Positions 47,827 to 59,541 are shown, counted from the first letter of the stretch. The stretch is 64,000 bases of DNA from Phenylobacterium parvum (GCF_003150835.1 NZ_CP029479.1:1959501-2023500), one strand, 5' to 3'. Numbers and translations: made by a program. The notes: generated from the sequence alone by a model not told the origin.

Positions 47827-47904
47827 GCCGATCCGTCGGGCCGCAATTGGACTCCCCCGCCCGCCATGCTATCGCCGGGCCGCGTTGAGGGGATCGTCGC
47901 AGCC

Positions 47905-48846
47905 ATGGCCGAGGAAGGCTCCGCGGAAGGTGAGGACAGGGCCGGGTCCTCCGCGCCTGCGCCCGATCTCCAGGATGGCGAGCACGTGGGAGCGGCCCTC
48001 CGGGCGATCCGGGAGTCGCGGGGCCTGTCCATCGCGGACATCGCAGCCCTCACCCGCATCCGGCCGGCCTATGTGGAGGCGATCGAGGCCCTGCGCCTGA
48101 AGGAGCTGCCCAGCCGCCCCTTCACCATCGGCTACATCCGGGCCTACGCCCAGGCGCTGGGCTTCCCGGGCGACGCCGCCATCGCCCGATTCAAGGCCGA
48201 TGATCCGGACCGCAACGACGCCCTCAGGCCCCCCGTTGGCGTCCGCCGGATGGCCGACCCGCGCCTGAGGCTGATGGTCCTTGCGGGCGTAGTGATCCTG
48301 TCGGCCATCGTCGCCTGGAACCTGGTCCGCCGGGGGACCCTGCACGACGAGAGCCGGCGCCCCACCACCCTGGTGGCGGCCTCCCCGCCCGCGGCCACGC
48401 CGGCGGGTCCCATGAGCCTGGGCGCGCCCCTGCCGGCCCCGGTGGAGTCCAACGCCCCGCCGCCCTACCTGACGCCGGGACTCGAGGCGCAGCTCTCGGC
48501 GGCCCTGCCAGAGGGGATGACCTCCGGCGAGGACCCGACCCTCATGGACCTTGGCGAGACCTTCGCCGCCCGGGGCGCCGTGAACGGCGTCCCCGCCGGC
48601 GCGGGACGTCTGGTGCTGCAGGCCCGTCGCCCGACGACCCTGATTGTCTGGGGGCCCGACGGCGCCGCCTGGTTCGCCCGCCCCCTCGCGGCCGGCGAGG
48701 CCTATCGCGCGCCCGACGGGGCCCGGGTCACCTTCGAGACGGTGGAGGCGGGGGTCATGGCCGTCTTCGTCGACGGCCAGGCCCGGGGAGTCCTGCCCGC
48801 CGGGCGGACCCCCGCCGGCGCCATCGCCCTGCCGCCCCCCGCCTGA
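47905..48846 (+). CDS. RodZ-like helix-turn-helix membrane protein
   Basis: 313 residues. A disordered acidic start (1-27) is followed by an HTH_25 domain (about 28-95, GAALRAIRESRGLSIADIAALTRIRPAYVEAIEALR), a single membrane segment (about 122-142), a Pro/Ala linker and a C-terminal DUF4115-type beta domain (about 225-300). This is the architecture of RodZ, which connects MreB to the cell wall machinery. I used the ATG at 47905; an ATG at 47866 in frame has no ribosome site. It precedes ispG, as rodZ does in many bacteria. Confidence 0.82.
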   Translation: MAEEGSAEGEDRAGSSAPAPDLQDGEHVGAALRAIRESRGLSIADIAALTRIRPAYVEAIEALRLKELPSRPFTIGYIRAYAQALGFPGDAAIARFKADDPDRNDALRPPVGVRRMADPRLRLMVLAGVVILSAIVAWNLVRRGTLHDESRRPTTLVAASPPAATPAGPMSLGAPLPAPVESNAPPPYLTPGLEAQLSAALPEGMTSGEDPTLMDLGETFAARGAVNGVPAGAGRLVLQARRPTTLIVWGPDGAAWFARPLAAGEAYRAPDGARVTFETVEAGVMAVFVDGQARGVLPAGRTPAGAIALPPPA

Positions 48847-48850
48847 TACG

Positions 48851-48923
48851 CCCGCCTGAGACGCCCCGCCTGAGACACCCCGCCTGAGACACCCCGCCTG
48901 AGACACCCCGCCTGAGGACCCCC
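48851..48923 (+). repeat. 14-bp tandem repeat with a stop in every unit
   Basis: About five copies of CCGCCTGAGACACC, starting just after (and partly resembling) the stop of the RodZ-like gene. The first unit is diverged (GATACG, ACGCC). Because 14 is not a multiple of three, successive TGA triplets fall in all three forward frames. Confidence 0.8.
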
Positions 48924-48971
48924 GCCTTACATGCCCTTGGGATTCACCCGCTAGGCCCCTATTCTCACTCC

Positions 48972-50096
48972 ATGTCCGAAACCCACGCCCTTCGCCCCTG
49001 GCGAACCATCGTCCGTCGGAAGAGCCGAAAGATCCGCGTCGGCCGTGTCGAGGTCGGCGGCGACGCGCCGATCAGCGTCCAGTCCATGACCAACACCCTG
49101 ACGGCGGATACAGCGTCGACCCTCGACCAGATCCGCCAGCTGGAGGAGGCCGGCGCCGACATCGTGCGGGTGTCGTGTCCCGACGAGGCCTCCACCGCCG
49201 CCCTCTCCCAGATCGTGAAGGGCTCGAAGGTCCCCATCGTGGCGGACATCCACTTCCACTACCGCCGGGGAATCGAGGCGGCGAAGGCCGGCGCGGCCTG
49301 CCTGCGGATCAACCCGGGCAACATCGGCAGCCCCGACCGGGTGCGCGAGGTGATCCAGGCCGCCCGGGACCACGGCTGCTCCATCCGCATCGGCGTCAAC
49401 GCCGGCAGCCTGGAGAGCCATCTCCTGGAAAAGTACGGCGAGCCCTGCCCTGACGCCATGGTCGAGAGCGCCCTGGACCACGCCCGCATCCTCCAGGACC
49501 ACGACTTCCACGAGTTCAAGATCAGCGTGAAGGCCTCGGACCTGTTCATGACCGTGGCCGCCTACCAGATGCTGGCCGAAGCCATCGACTGCCCCCTGCA
49601 CATCGGCGTCACCGAGGCCGGCGGCCAGCGCATCGGGACGGTCAAGTCCTCCATCGGCATGGGCGCCCTGCTCTGGGCCGGCATCGGCGACACCCTCAGG
49701 GTCTCCCTGGCGGCGGACCCCGTCGAGGAGGTCAAGGTCGGCTTCGACATGCTCAAGTCCCTGGGACTGCGCCACCGGGGCGTGAACATCATCGCCTGCC
49801 CGTCCTGCGCCCGACAGGGATTCGACGTGATCCGCACGGTCGAGACCCTCGAGGCCCGGCTGGCCCACATCGCCACGCCCATGAGCCTGTCGATCATCGG
49901 CTGCGTGGTGAACGGGCCGGGCGAGGCCCTGATGACGGACGTCGGCTTCACCGGCGGCGGCAAGGGTTCCGGCATGGTCTACCTGGCCGGCAAGGCGGAT
50001 CACAAGATGGACAACGACCGCATGGTCGACCACATCGTTGAGCTTGTGGAGCAAAGGGCTGCCCAGCTTGACAGCGTGCAGCCAGACCCCACCTAG
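48972..50096 (+). CDS. ispG: 4-hydroxy-3-methylbut-2-enyl diphosphate synthase
   Basis: 374 residues; second-last step of the MEP isoprenoid route, reducing MEcPP. TIM-barrel part with [15 protein letters not shown] and the [4Fe-4S] ligands in ACPSCARQ and [10 protein letters not shown] (three Cys plus Glu). Flavodoxin or ferredoxin is the electron donor. ATG at 48972. It is downstream of the RodZ-like gene, an order common to many bacteria. Confidence 0.97.
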   Translation: MSETHALRPWRTIVRRKSRKIRVGRVEVGGDAPISVQSMTNTLTADTASTLDQIRQLEEAGADIVRVSCPDEASTAALSQIVKGSKVPIVADIHFHYRRGIEAAKAGAACLRINPGNIGSPDRVREVIQAARDHGCSIRIGVNAGSLESHLLEKYGEPCPDAMVESALDHARILQDHDFHEFKISVKASDLFMTVAAYQMLAEAIDCPLHIGVTEAGGQRIGTVKSSIGMGALLWAGIGDTLRVSLAADPVEEVKVGFDMLKSLGLRHRGVNIIACPSCARQGFDVIRTVETLEARLAHIATPMSLSIIGCVVNGPGEALMTDVGFTGGGKGSGMVYLAGKADHKMDNDRMVDHIVELVEQRAAQLDSVQPDPT

Positions 50097-50194
50097 GCTC
50101 AGACCGCGGCGGCCTCGTCGACGGTGAATGGAAGCGCCGCTTGCAAGGCCCCGCCCGGGTTGATTAGGTGCCGCTTCGCAAAGAGGAGAGAGCC

Positions 50195-50488
50195 ATGTCT
50201 GCGGACGGCAACTGGAAGATCACGATCAACACCCCGATGGGCGCTCAGGAAGTGAACGCCTCCATCACCACCAGCGGCGACACCTTCACCGGCAAGACGA
50301 CGGGCCGCATGGGCGACCAGGACATCTCCGGCAAGGTCGACGGCGACAAGCTGGTCTGGTCCTCGGCCATCACCAGCCCGATGCCGATGACCCTCGAGTT
50401 CGAAGCCACCGTCAGCGGCGACAGCCTTTCGGGCAACGTCAAGCTCGGCGCCTTCGGCAACGCCTCGCTGAGCGGCGTGCGCGTCTGA
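50195..50488 (+). CDS. Small conserved-type beta-rich protein, unassigned
   Basis: 97 residues with alternating beta-strand pattern: KITINTPMGAQEVNASITTSGDTF, GKTTGRMGDQDISGKVDGDKLVWS, MTLEFEATVSGDSLSGNVKLGAFG. No signal peptide, no Cys. Small similar proteins occur next to unrelated genes in related bacteria; function unknown. The ATG at 50195 has GAGGAGAG five bases upstream; the frame is open to 50168 but lacks a site. It sits between ispG and prfA. Confidence 0.75.
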   Translation: MSADGNWKITINTPMGAQEVNASITTSGDTFTGKTTGRMGDQDISGKVDGDKLVWSSAITSPMPMTLEFEATVSGDSLSGNVKLGAFGNASLSGVRV

Positions 50489-50617
50489 TCCGAATGTGGA
50501 TCGCGGGCGGCCCCCAGCGGGTCGCCCGCCCCTTCGCCGGCCAGCCTCCGGGATTTGGCAAGCCGCGCGCGGCGGGCTAGAAGCCTGCCTCTCCCGCCCC
50601 CCTGAAGATCCCGCCCC

Positions 50618-51694
50618 TTGCGACTTCCCCAAGCCCGACTCGACCAGGTCCTCGGCCGCTTCCACGAGATCGAGGCCCGCATGTCCGCCGCCTCGGACGG
50701 CGCGGAGATCGTGCGCCTGTCGCGTGAGCATTCCGAGCTGAAGCCCGTGGTGGAGGCTGTCCAGGCCCTGGAGAAGACCCGTGCCGAAGCGCCCGAGCTG
50801 GAAGAGATGGCCGCCTCCGGCGACGCCGACATGTCCGCCCTGGCCCGGGACGAGCTGGAGGCCCTTAAGGCTCGCCTGCCGGAGCTTGAGCGCCAGGTCG
50901 CCCTGCTCCTCGCTCCCCGCGACCGCGACGAGAACGCCTCGGCCATCCTTGAGGTCCGGGCCGGCACCGGCGGGGACGAAGCCGCCCTCTTCGCCGGCGA
51001 CCTCTTCCGCATGTACCAGCGCTATGCCGCGGTTCATGGCTGGCGGGTCGAGATCGACTCCATCTCCGAGGGCGAGGTCGGCGGCTACAAGGAAATCATC
51101 GCCTCCATCACGGGCGAGGGCGTCTTCGGCCGGCTGAAGTTCGAGAGCGGCGTCCATCGGGTCCAGCGTGTGCCCGAGACCGAGGCTGGCGGGCGCATCC
51201 ACACCTCGGCGGCCACGGTGGCGGTCCTGCCGGAGGTGGAGGACGTGGACATCGAGATCCGCGAGGCGGACCTGCGCATCGACACCTATCGGTCGTCGGG
51301 AGCCGGCGGCCAGCATGTCAACAAGACCGACTCCGCCGTGCGCATCACCCACATCCCCACCGGGATCGTCGTGACGTCGTCGGAAAAGTCGCAGCACCAG
51401 AACCGGGCCCGGGCGATGAAGGTCCTCCAGGCCCGCCTGTACGACCAGAAGCGCGAGGCCCTCGACGCCGCGAGGGCGGACTCCCGCCGCAGCCAGGTCG
51501 GGTCCGGCGACCGGTCCGAGCGCATCCGCACCTACAATTTCCCGCAGGGTCGGGTGACGGACCACCGGATCAACCTGACCCTCTACAACCTGGCCAAGGT
51601 GCTGGAAGGCGAGTCCCTGGACGACATCATCAACCCGCTGATCGCCGAGGACCAGGCGGCGCGGCTGGCCAGCCTGGAAGCGGAGTTCGCCTGA
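50618..51694 (+). CDS. prfA: Peptide chain release factor 1
   Basis: 358 residues; reads UAA and UAG. The GGQ motif is at 230-232 ([23 protein letters not shown]), with the codon-recognition region upstream ([31 protein letters not shown]) and an N-terminal helical part. A TTG start at 50618 gives the family length and I see no closer ATG. The stop overlaps the MOSC gene by one base, and prmC, which methylates the GGQ glutamine, follows next but one. Confidence 0.97.
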   Translation: MRLPQARLDQVLGRFHEIEARMSAASDGAEIVRLSREHSELKPVVEAVQALEKTRAEAPELEEMAASGDADMSALARDELEALKARLPELERQVALLLAPRDRDENASAILEVRAGTGGDEAALFAGDLFRMYQRYAAVHGWRVEIDSISEGEVGGYKEIIASITGEGVFGRLKFESGVHRVQRVPETEAGGRIHTSAATVAVLPEVEDVDIEIREADLRIDTYRSSGAGGQHVNKTDSAVRITHIPTGIVVTSSEKSQHQNRARAMKVLQARLYDQKREALDAARADSRRSQVGSGDRSERIRTYNFPQGRVTDHRINLTLYNLAKVLEGESLDDIINPLIAEDQAARLASLEAEFA

Positions 51695-52458
51695 TGGAAG
51701 CCCTCATCACCGGCCTCTTCCGGTATCCGATCAAGGGTTTCTCGGCGGAAGCCCTGGCCCAGGCCGACCTGGTTCCAGGACGCGCCATCGCACAGGACCG
51801 CCGCTGGGTGGTGGAGAACGGACCCTCCGGCTTCGACCCGGAAGCGCCAAGATACGTCCCGAAGATGAAGTTCGCCGTCCTGGCGGCCCACCCCGTCGTG
51901 GCGGCGGCCCGCACCCGCGTCGTCGGGACCGCCCTGTCCGCCTCGGCCCCGGGCCGGCCCGATTTCCATGGCGACCTCGGCGCCGACGCCGGCCGTGCAG
52001 GTTTCGCCGGCTGGGTCCGGGACCTCCTTGGCGAGGACGCCCGGGAGGGGGTGCGGGTGCTTCAGGCTCCGGACTATCAGTTCCTTGACCACCCCGCCGG
52101 GCACGTCTCCATCGTCAACTTGGCGAGTGTCCGCGACCTGGAGGCGCGGATTGGCCGTCCGGTGGATCCCCTGCGTTTCCGCGCGAACCTCTATGTGGAG
52201 GGCTGGCCGCCCTGGGTCGAGAACGGCTGGAAGGGCCGGAACCTGCTGCTCGGCTTCGCCCGGGCGACGGTCTTCGCCCCCATCGTCCGCTGCGCCGCCA
52301 CCGAGGTGGACCCGGAAACCGCCGAGAGGGACATGCCCCTGGTGGAGCACCTCTTCGAGCAGTACGGCCACCGGGACTGCGGGATCTATGTCCAGGTCAC
52401 CCACGGGGGGACCGTGCGGGTGGGCGACGCCTGCAGTACGCCCGGCGAACCGGAGTGA
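51694..52458 (+). CDS. MOSC domain protein (molybdenum cofactor-type sulfurtransferase/oxidoreductase)
   Basis: 254 residues. MOSC_N-like beta-barrel (about 1-110, LFRYPIKGFSAEALAQADL, DRRWVV) then the MOSC domain (about 115-245) with the conserved Cys in PIVRCAATEVDPETAERD. Eukaryotic mARC and MOCOS C-domains share this pairing. It may bind sulfur-bearing molybdenum cofactor or reduce N-hydroxylated compounds; partners are not seen. ATG overlaps the prfA stop, and its stop overlaps prmC by four bases, so it is locked into the prfA-prmC operon. Confidence 0.87.
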   Translation: MEALITGLFRYPIKGFSAEALAQADLVPGRAIAQDRRWVVENGPSGFDPEAPRYVPKMKFAVLAAHPVVAAARTRVVGTALSASAPGRPDFHGDLGADAGRAGFAGWVRDLLGEDAREGVRVLQAPDYQFLDHPAGHVSIVNLASVRDLEARIGRPVDPLRFRANLYVEGWPPWVENGWKGRNLLLGFARATVFAPIVRCAATEVDPETAERDMPLVEHLFEQYGHRDCGIYVQVTHGGTVRVGDACSTPGEPE

Positions 52459-53324
52459 GCCGCAACCTCCTCCAGGCCTGGCAGGGCGCGCGGGCCCGCC
52501 TGGAGGCGGCGGGCATCCCGGGGCCGGTCATCGACGCCCGGGTCCTGGTGGAGGCCGCCTGCGGCGTCACCCGGGCGGATATCGTCGGGGATCCCTACCG
52601 CGAACTGGACGCCGGACAGGTCGAGCGTCTGGATGACTACCTCGAGCGGCGCATCCGCCGGGAGCCGGTCAGCCACATTCTGGGCCGACGCGGCTTCTGG
52701 AACATCATGCTGGGCGTAACTCCGGATGTCCTGACGCCCCGGCCCGAGACCGAGGTCATCGTCGACCATGCCCTGCGCCTGTTTCCCGAGGGCCGCCCCT
52801 TCAGCCTCCTCGACCTGGGCGTCGGCTCGGGCGCCATCCTTCTGGCGATCCTGGCTGAGCGCCCGGCGGCCCGCGGCCTGGGTGTGGACGCCTCGGAGGA
52901 GGCGCTCGCCGTCGCGCGCGACAACGCCGCCCGCCTGGGCATGGGCGGCCGGGTCGCCCTCCTGCGCGGCGACTGGACGTCCGGCCTTGGTGACGCGGGC
53001 TTTGACCTGGTGGTCTCCAACCCGCCCTACATCGCCACCCACGTGATCGAGACCCTGGACCCCGAAGTGCGGGTCTACGAACCCCGGCTGGCCCTGGACG
53101 GGGGCCCTGACGGGCTGGACGCCTACCGGACCCTGGCCCCCGAGATCCTCCGCGTGCTGAAGCCCGGCGGGAGGTTCCTGGTGGAAATCGGCTTTGACCA
53201 GAGGGTGGCGGTCGAGGCCCTGTTCCGGCAGGCGGGGGCCCTTGAGGTCGAGACCCTGCCCGACCTGTCGACCCACGACCGCGTTGTGACGGGCGTGAAA
53301 AACCCCTTGGAAACTCACGACTGA
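52455..53324 (+). CDS. prmC: Release factor glutamine methyltransferase
   Basis: 289 residues. N-terminal helical domain (about 1-75, RREPVSHILGRRGFW), then the Rossmann methyltransferase with LDLGVGSGAILLAIL and the substrate motif VVSNPPYI. It methylates the glutamine of the GGQ motif in RF1 and RF2. GTG start at 52455 overlaps the MOSC stop. The gene pairing prfA...prmC is widespread; the intervening MOSC gene is less usual. Confidence 0.96.
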   Translation: MSRNLLQAWQGARARLEAAGIPGPVIDARVLVEAACGVTRADIVGDPYRELDAGQVERLDDYLERRIRREPVSHILGRRGFWNIMLGVTPDVLTPRPETEVIVDHALRLFPEGRPFSLLDLGVGSGAILLAILAERPAARGLGVDASEEALAVARDNAARLGMGGRVALLRGDWTSGLGDAGFDLVVSNPPYIATHVIETLDPEVRVYEPRLALDGGPDGLDAYRTLAPEILRVLKPGGRFLVEIGFDQRVAVEALFRQAGALEVETLPDLSTHDRVVTGVKNPLETHD

Positions 53325-53559
53325 GCCGCTAGACGGAGTCCCGGTCTCCACCCAAACCGTCGACGCCATGGACCGCCTGACCCTCAGGATCGGGCCCCAG
53401 GCCGGCAGGCCGTTCGTCGCAGGCGAAACGCCAGGCTCGGGGTGGGACGACGGGAACCTTTTCAACTTCGGATGATCCACGCCGGGACGAGCCCTGCGGA
53501 CAGACCAGAAGAACAGCCCTAGCCCGCCCAATGGCGGCGGGTCGGCGGAACGGCAGGAC

Positions 53560-54432
53560 ATGAGAGATTTCAAGGGCATGAAGCGTCAGCGCGGTCGCAA
53601 TCGCAGCGCCGGTGGCAAGCCTCAGCAGCACAATGCGAACCGGGCCCTGGAGTCCAACGGCCCCGAGGGGGTCAAGGTCCGCGGGAACGCCCAGACCGTC
53701 TTCGAGCGCTACCAGCAGCTGGCCCGCGACGCCGCCTCCGCCGGCGACCGGGTCCTGGCCGAGAACTTCCTGCAACACGCCGAGCACTATTTCCGCCTGA
53801 TCCGGGCCATGCAGCCCACCCGGCCGGCCTCGGAGATCATCGGGCGCGACCAATACAATTCGGGCTTCGACGTCGACTTCGAGGAAGAGCCCGGCGAGGG
53901 CGCCGCCGAAGCCGAACCGGCCGAAGCCGAAACCGAATCCCGCGACCGGGGAACCTGGCGCGACCGTGACGACCGCCGGGAACGCTTCCGCGACCGCGAT
54001 GACCGCCAAAGGGACGACCGGCCCCGCGAGGAGCGACAGCGTGACGAGCGTCCAAGGGAAGACAGGCCCCGTGACGATAGGCCCCGTGACGACAGGCCCC
54101 GGGGCGAGCGCTTCGAGGGCGGGCGCCGGGACCGCTGGCGCGACCGTGAGGACCGCCCGGAGCGGAACCGCGAGGACCGTCCGGAGCGCGACCCCATGGC
54201 CGTGGTCGAGCCCAGCGGCGGCGCCATTGCCGCCCCGGCCGACGACAGGCCGCCCTCGCCCACCCTCCGCAGCGAGGATGGCGCCGAGAGCCAGGCGCCG
54301 GACTTCCTGCGCCCCCGCCGTCCGCGGGCCGAGGCGGATACCGAGGAGGCGCGCCCCCCGCGCCGTCGTCGGGCGCCCCGCAGTTTCGAGGGTGACGAGG
54401 GCCAGGGCGGCGGTTCGGGCGGCGAAGGCTGA
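53560..54432 (+). CDS. DUF4167 protein with Arg/Asp-rich low-complexity repeats
   Basis: 290 residues. The folded N-terminal domain (about 1-110; MKRQRGRNRSAGG, NAQTVFERYQQLARDAASAGDRVLAENFLQHAEHYFRL) is the alphaproteobacterial DUF4167. From about residue 125 onward it is a disordered string of repeated R/D/E/P units (RDDRPRDDRPRGE, REDRPERNRED and similar), then a Pro/Arg tail. Such basic-acidic tracts suggest RNA or ribosome association but no function is proven. The 235-base gap before it holds no gene. ATG at 53560. Confidence 0.85.
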   Translation: MRDFKGMKRQRGRNRSAGGKPQQHNANRALESNGPEGVKVRGNAQTVFERYQQLARDAASAGDRVLAENFLQHAEHYFRLIRAMQPTRPASEIIGRDQYNSGFDVDFEEEPGEGAAEAEPAEAETESRDRGTWRDRDDRRERFRDRDDRQRDDRPREERQRDERPREDRPRDDRPRDDRPRGERFEGGRRDRWRDREDRPERNREDRPERDPMAVVEPSGGAIAAPADDRPPSPTLRSEDGAESQAPDFLRPRRPRAEADTEEARPPRRRRAPRSFEGDEGQGGGSGGEG

Positions 54433-54478
54433 CCACGGCGCAGTTGCGCCCGCCCGGCTTCAGGGCTAGCCCTTGGCC

Positions 54479-54961
54479 ATGGCGCACGATTGCGGACACG
54501 ACGACGGCCCCGGACAGGGCCTGGCCGGACGGGGGCTTGCAGAGGCCCTGGCCGACGCTGAGGTGCGCTGCACCGCGGCGCGCGAGCGCCTGACCGCGCC
54601 CCGCCGCCGGGTCCTGGAACTGCTGCTTTCGGCGGACGCCCCGCTCAAGGCGTACGACATGATCGCGACCTTCGGCGGCGATGGCGCGCCGGCCAAGCCA
54701 CCCACCGTCTACCGGGCCCTCGATTTCCTGGAGAAGCAGGGCTTCGCCCACCGAATCGAAAGCCTGAACGCCTATGTGCCATGCCGGATGCGGGGCGACG
54801 CCCACCGCGCCGCCTTCCTGATCTGCGACTGTTGTGGCGCGGCGCAGGAGTTCGAGCCTGGCCTCGACGCTGGGTTCGCGGCGGCGGCGGCGGCCGGCTA
54901 CTCGGTGCGCAGCCTCACCCTCGAAGCCCGCGGGCTCTGCCCCGCCTGCCGCGCCGCCTGA
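54479..54961 (+). CDS. Fur family transcriptional regulator, Zur-like
   Basis: 160 residues. The N-terminal winged helix (APLKAYDMI, PPTVYRALDFLEKQGFAHRIESLNAYVPC) is followed by the dimer domain with a structural zinc site of two Cys pairs (ICDCCG and CPAC). The His-rich start (HDCGHDD) and short length resemble Zur, which represses zinc uptake genes. Metal preference is not certain. I used the ATG at 54479; a TTG two codons earlier is possible. It lies 46 bases after the DUF4167 gene. Confidence 0.88.
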   Translation: MAHDCGHDDGPGQGLAGRGLAEALADAEVRCTAARERLTAPRRRVLELLLSADAPLKAYDMIATFGGDGAPAKPPTVYRALDFLEKQGFAHRIESLNAYVPCRMRGDAHRAAFLICDCCGAAQEFEPGLDAGFAAAAAAGYSVRSLTLEARGLCPACRAA

Positions 54962-54976
54962 GCCCTGGCGCCCGCC

Positions 54977-55402
54977 ATGATCGAGGTGACCCCCGAAATC
55001 CTCATCTCCGAGGACGAGATCACCGAGCGCTTCATCCGCGCGGCGGGACCAGGCGGCCAGAACGTCAACAAGGTCTCCACCGCCGTCGAGCTGCGCTTCG
55101 ATGTCCGCCGGTCCCCGTCCCTGCCCAATGACGTGGCCGTCCGCCTGATGAAGCTTGCGGGCCGGCGGCTGACCCAGGACGGCGTGCTGGTGCTCAGCGT
55201 CATGACCCACCGCAGCCAGGAGCGGAACCGCGCCGAAGCCCTGCAGCGCTTGGTGGAACTCATCCGCAAGGCCGCCGAGCCGCCGCCGCCGCCGCGCAAG
55301 CGCACCCGCCCCACACTGGCCTCGAAGGTCCGGCGTGTGGAGGGCAAGGTGCGTCGTGGCGGCGTGAAGTCCCTTCGGGGGAAGGTGCGGGGCGAGGACT
55401 GA
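54977..55402 (+). CDS. arfB: Alternative ribosome-rescue factor ArfB (YaeJ-type peptidyl-tRNA hydrolase)
   Basis: 141 residues. The GGQ motif is at 26-28 (AAGPGGQNVNKVSTAVELRFDV), with no codon-recognition domain, and a basic, flexible C-terminal tail (KRTRPTLASKVRRVEGK...) that enters the empty mRNA channel. It releases peptides from stalled ribosomes, and in Caulobacter it is needed when trans-translation fails. ATG at 54977. Together with ssrA in the same window it gives both rescue routes. Confidence 0.94.
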   Translation: MIEVTPEILISEDEITERFIRAAGPGGQNVNKVSTAVELRFDVRRSPSLPNDVAVRLMKLAGRRLTQDGVLVLSVMTHRSQERNRAEALQRLVELIRKAAEPPPPPRKRTRPTLASKVRRVEGKVRRGGVKSLRGKVRGED

Positions 55403-55421
55403 GCCCCGCCCCGCCTCCGGG

Positions 55422-58004
<2,583 letters not shown>

Positions 58005-58038
58005 GTGTCCCCTCGTAAGGCGGATGGAGGACGGTCGC

Positions 58039-58094
58039 CTTGATCAAGCGCAACCGCCGTCCCGGGATGTAGTGTTGCCCTTGCGCAACACAAG
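58039..58094 (-). promoter_or_regulatory. Candidate clpB promoter with dyads
   Basis: On the minus strand CTTG (58094-58091) followed 16 bases later by CACTACAT (58074-58067) resembles a sigma-32 promoter, about 60 bases before the ATG. It contains a perfect dyad GTGTTGC (58072-58078) / GCAACAC (58085-58091). A second palindrome CTTGATCAAG lies at 58039-58048 and holds an alternative CTTGA -35. Confidence 0.4.
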
Positions 58095-58122
58095 TCCTGA
58101 CCGCCCCGCGAGGACGCGCGGA

Positions 58123-59541
58123 TCAGTTCCGCGCGTAGAGCTTGACGACCTCGTAGAGGTAGTCCCGGCCCTCATACAGCGCCTGGACGCCGATACGCTC
58201 GTTCAGGCCATGGGCGCCGCTGTCGCCGGGCGGACTGAACATGCCCGAGAGGCCGTAGGTCGGGGTTCCCGCCGCCAGCAGGAAGCGGCCGTCCGTGGCC
58301 CCGGTCGCCATGGCCGGCACGATCGGCACGCCGGGCCACATGGCCGCAGCCACCTTGGTCGCGGGGCCCATGATGCGGGCGTTCAGCGGGGGCGGGGGCG
58401 AGACCGGGCTGGGCTTGCCGACCGTTTCCACGGAGATCCCGGGATCGTTGATGACGGAGGCCAGGGTCTGGCGGACATCCTCGACCTTCTCGCCGGGCAG
58501 GATGCGGCAGTTGACGTTGGCCTCGGCCCTCTGGGGCAGGGCGTTCGGCGCATGGCCCGCCTTGACCTGGGTGGGCACGCAGGTGGTCCGCATCATGGAA
58601 TTGCGACCCGGCGAACGCGCCAGGTAGGCGGCGGCGGCGACGTCCGAGGGATTCGCCGCCAGGGCCTTCATGGCCGCGCCGGTCTCGCCGCCCTCGATCT
58701 CGGCCATCCGGGCGTAGTGGTTGCGGGTGGCCTCGTTCAGGGCGATCGGGAAGTCATGGGCGCCGATCCGGGCCAGGCCCTGGGACAGGCGGACGATGGC
58801 GTTGTCCTTGACGGGACGCGAGGAGTGGCCGCCCGGGTTGGTGATCCGAAGGGTGAAGTCCTGATAGACCTTCTCGCCGGCCTGGATGCCCAGGAAGACC
58901 TTTTTGCCATTGGCGTCGATCTGGCCGCCTGCGCCCTCGTTCAGGGCGAACTCGGCATCCAGAAGCTGGGGCCGGTTGGCGATCATCCACTCCACCCCGT
59001 TGAAATGATCCGGCGTCTCCTCGCCGCAGGTCAGGGCCAGGCGGAGGCTGCGCTTCGGCTTCAGGCCCTCGCGCTTGTAGCGGATCATGTTGTCGGCGAA
59101 GGCGGCGGCCATCGCCTTGTCGTCGCTGGCGCCCCGCGCATAGAAGTAGCCGTTCTCCTCCACCAGGGTGAAGGGATCGCGCTCCCAGTCCGCCCGGTTC
59201 GCCTCGACCACGTCGATGTGGGCCAGCAGCAGGATGGGCTTCAGCTTGGGGTTCGTCCCCGCAAGGGTGGCGACCAGGGCGCCCTGCTTGGGCTGCTCCG
59301 GCGGAACCACGATCTCCATCTCCCGGTCCGTGTAGCCGGCCGCCTTCAGGCGCACGGCCAGTTTCTCGGCGGCCAGGGTGCAACTGCCGGAGGACAGGGT
59401 TGTGTTGGTCTCGATCAGCTCCCGGTAGAGCTCGCGGAAGGCGACCTGGTCCGGTCTCAGCCCCGCCGGGGCGGGCGGCGCGGCGAGGGCGGGCGCGGCG
59501 GCCATCAGGGCGACGCCGGCGATCAGCAGGGAACGGAACAT
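58123..59541 (-). CDS. Exported M20 family metallopeptidase
   Basis: 472 residues with a signal peptide (cleavage near ALA-AP, about residue 21). Zinc ligands in LLLAHIDVV (His), YARGASDDKAM (bridging Asp), CGEETPDH (catalytic Glu and ligand Glu), and the late PGDSGAHGLNERI (His). The ITNPGGHSSRP segment is the dimer lid His. M20 enzymes of this class include carboxypeptidases and di-/tripeptidases. ATG with AAGGAGGCCAC. It is upstream of clpB on the same strand, but separate. Confidence 0.91.
   Translation of the reverse strand: MFRSLLIAGVALMAAAPALAAPPAPAGLRPDQVAFRELYRELIETNTTLSSGSCTLAAEKLAVRLKAAGYTDREMEIVVPPEQPKQGALVATLAGTNPKLKPILLLAHIDVVEANRADWERDPFTLVEENGYFYARGASDDKAMAAAFADNMIRYKREGLKPKRSLRLALTCGEETPDHFNGVEWMIANRPQLLDAEFALNEGAGGQIDANGKKVFLGIQAGEKVYQDFTLRITNPGGHSSRPVKDNAIVRLSQGLARIGAHDFPIALNEATRNHYARMAEIEGGETGAAMKALAANPSDVAAAAYLARSPGRNSMMRTTCVPTQVKAGHAPNALPQRAEANVNCRILPGEKVEDVRQTLASVINDPGISVETVGKPSPVSPPPPLNARIMGPATKVAAAMWPGVPIVPAMATGATDGRFLLAAGTPTYGLSGMFSPPGDSGAHGLNERIGVQALYEGRDYLYEVVKLYARN

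Noticed and set aside
48851..48923. A CRISPR array after the RodZ-like gene
   Set aside because: Units are contiguous 14-mers with no spacers.
53950..54190. A CRISPR-like or satellite array in the DUF4167 gene
   Set aside because: The repeats are short codon-level repeats of Arg/Asp/Pro in frame within a protein, without unique spacers.
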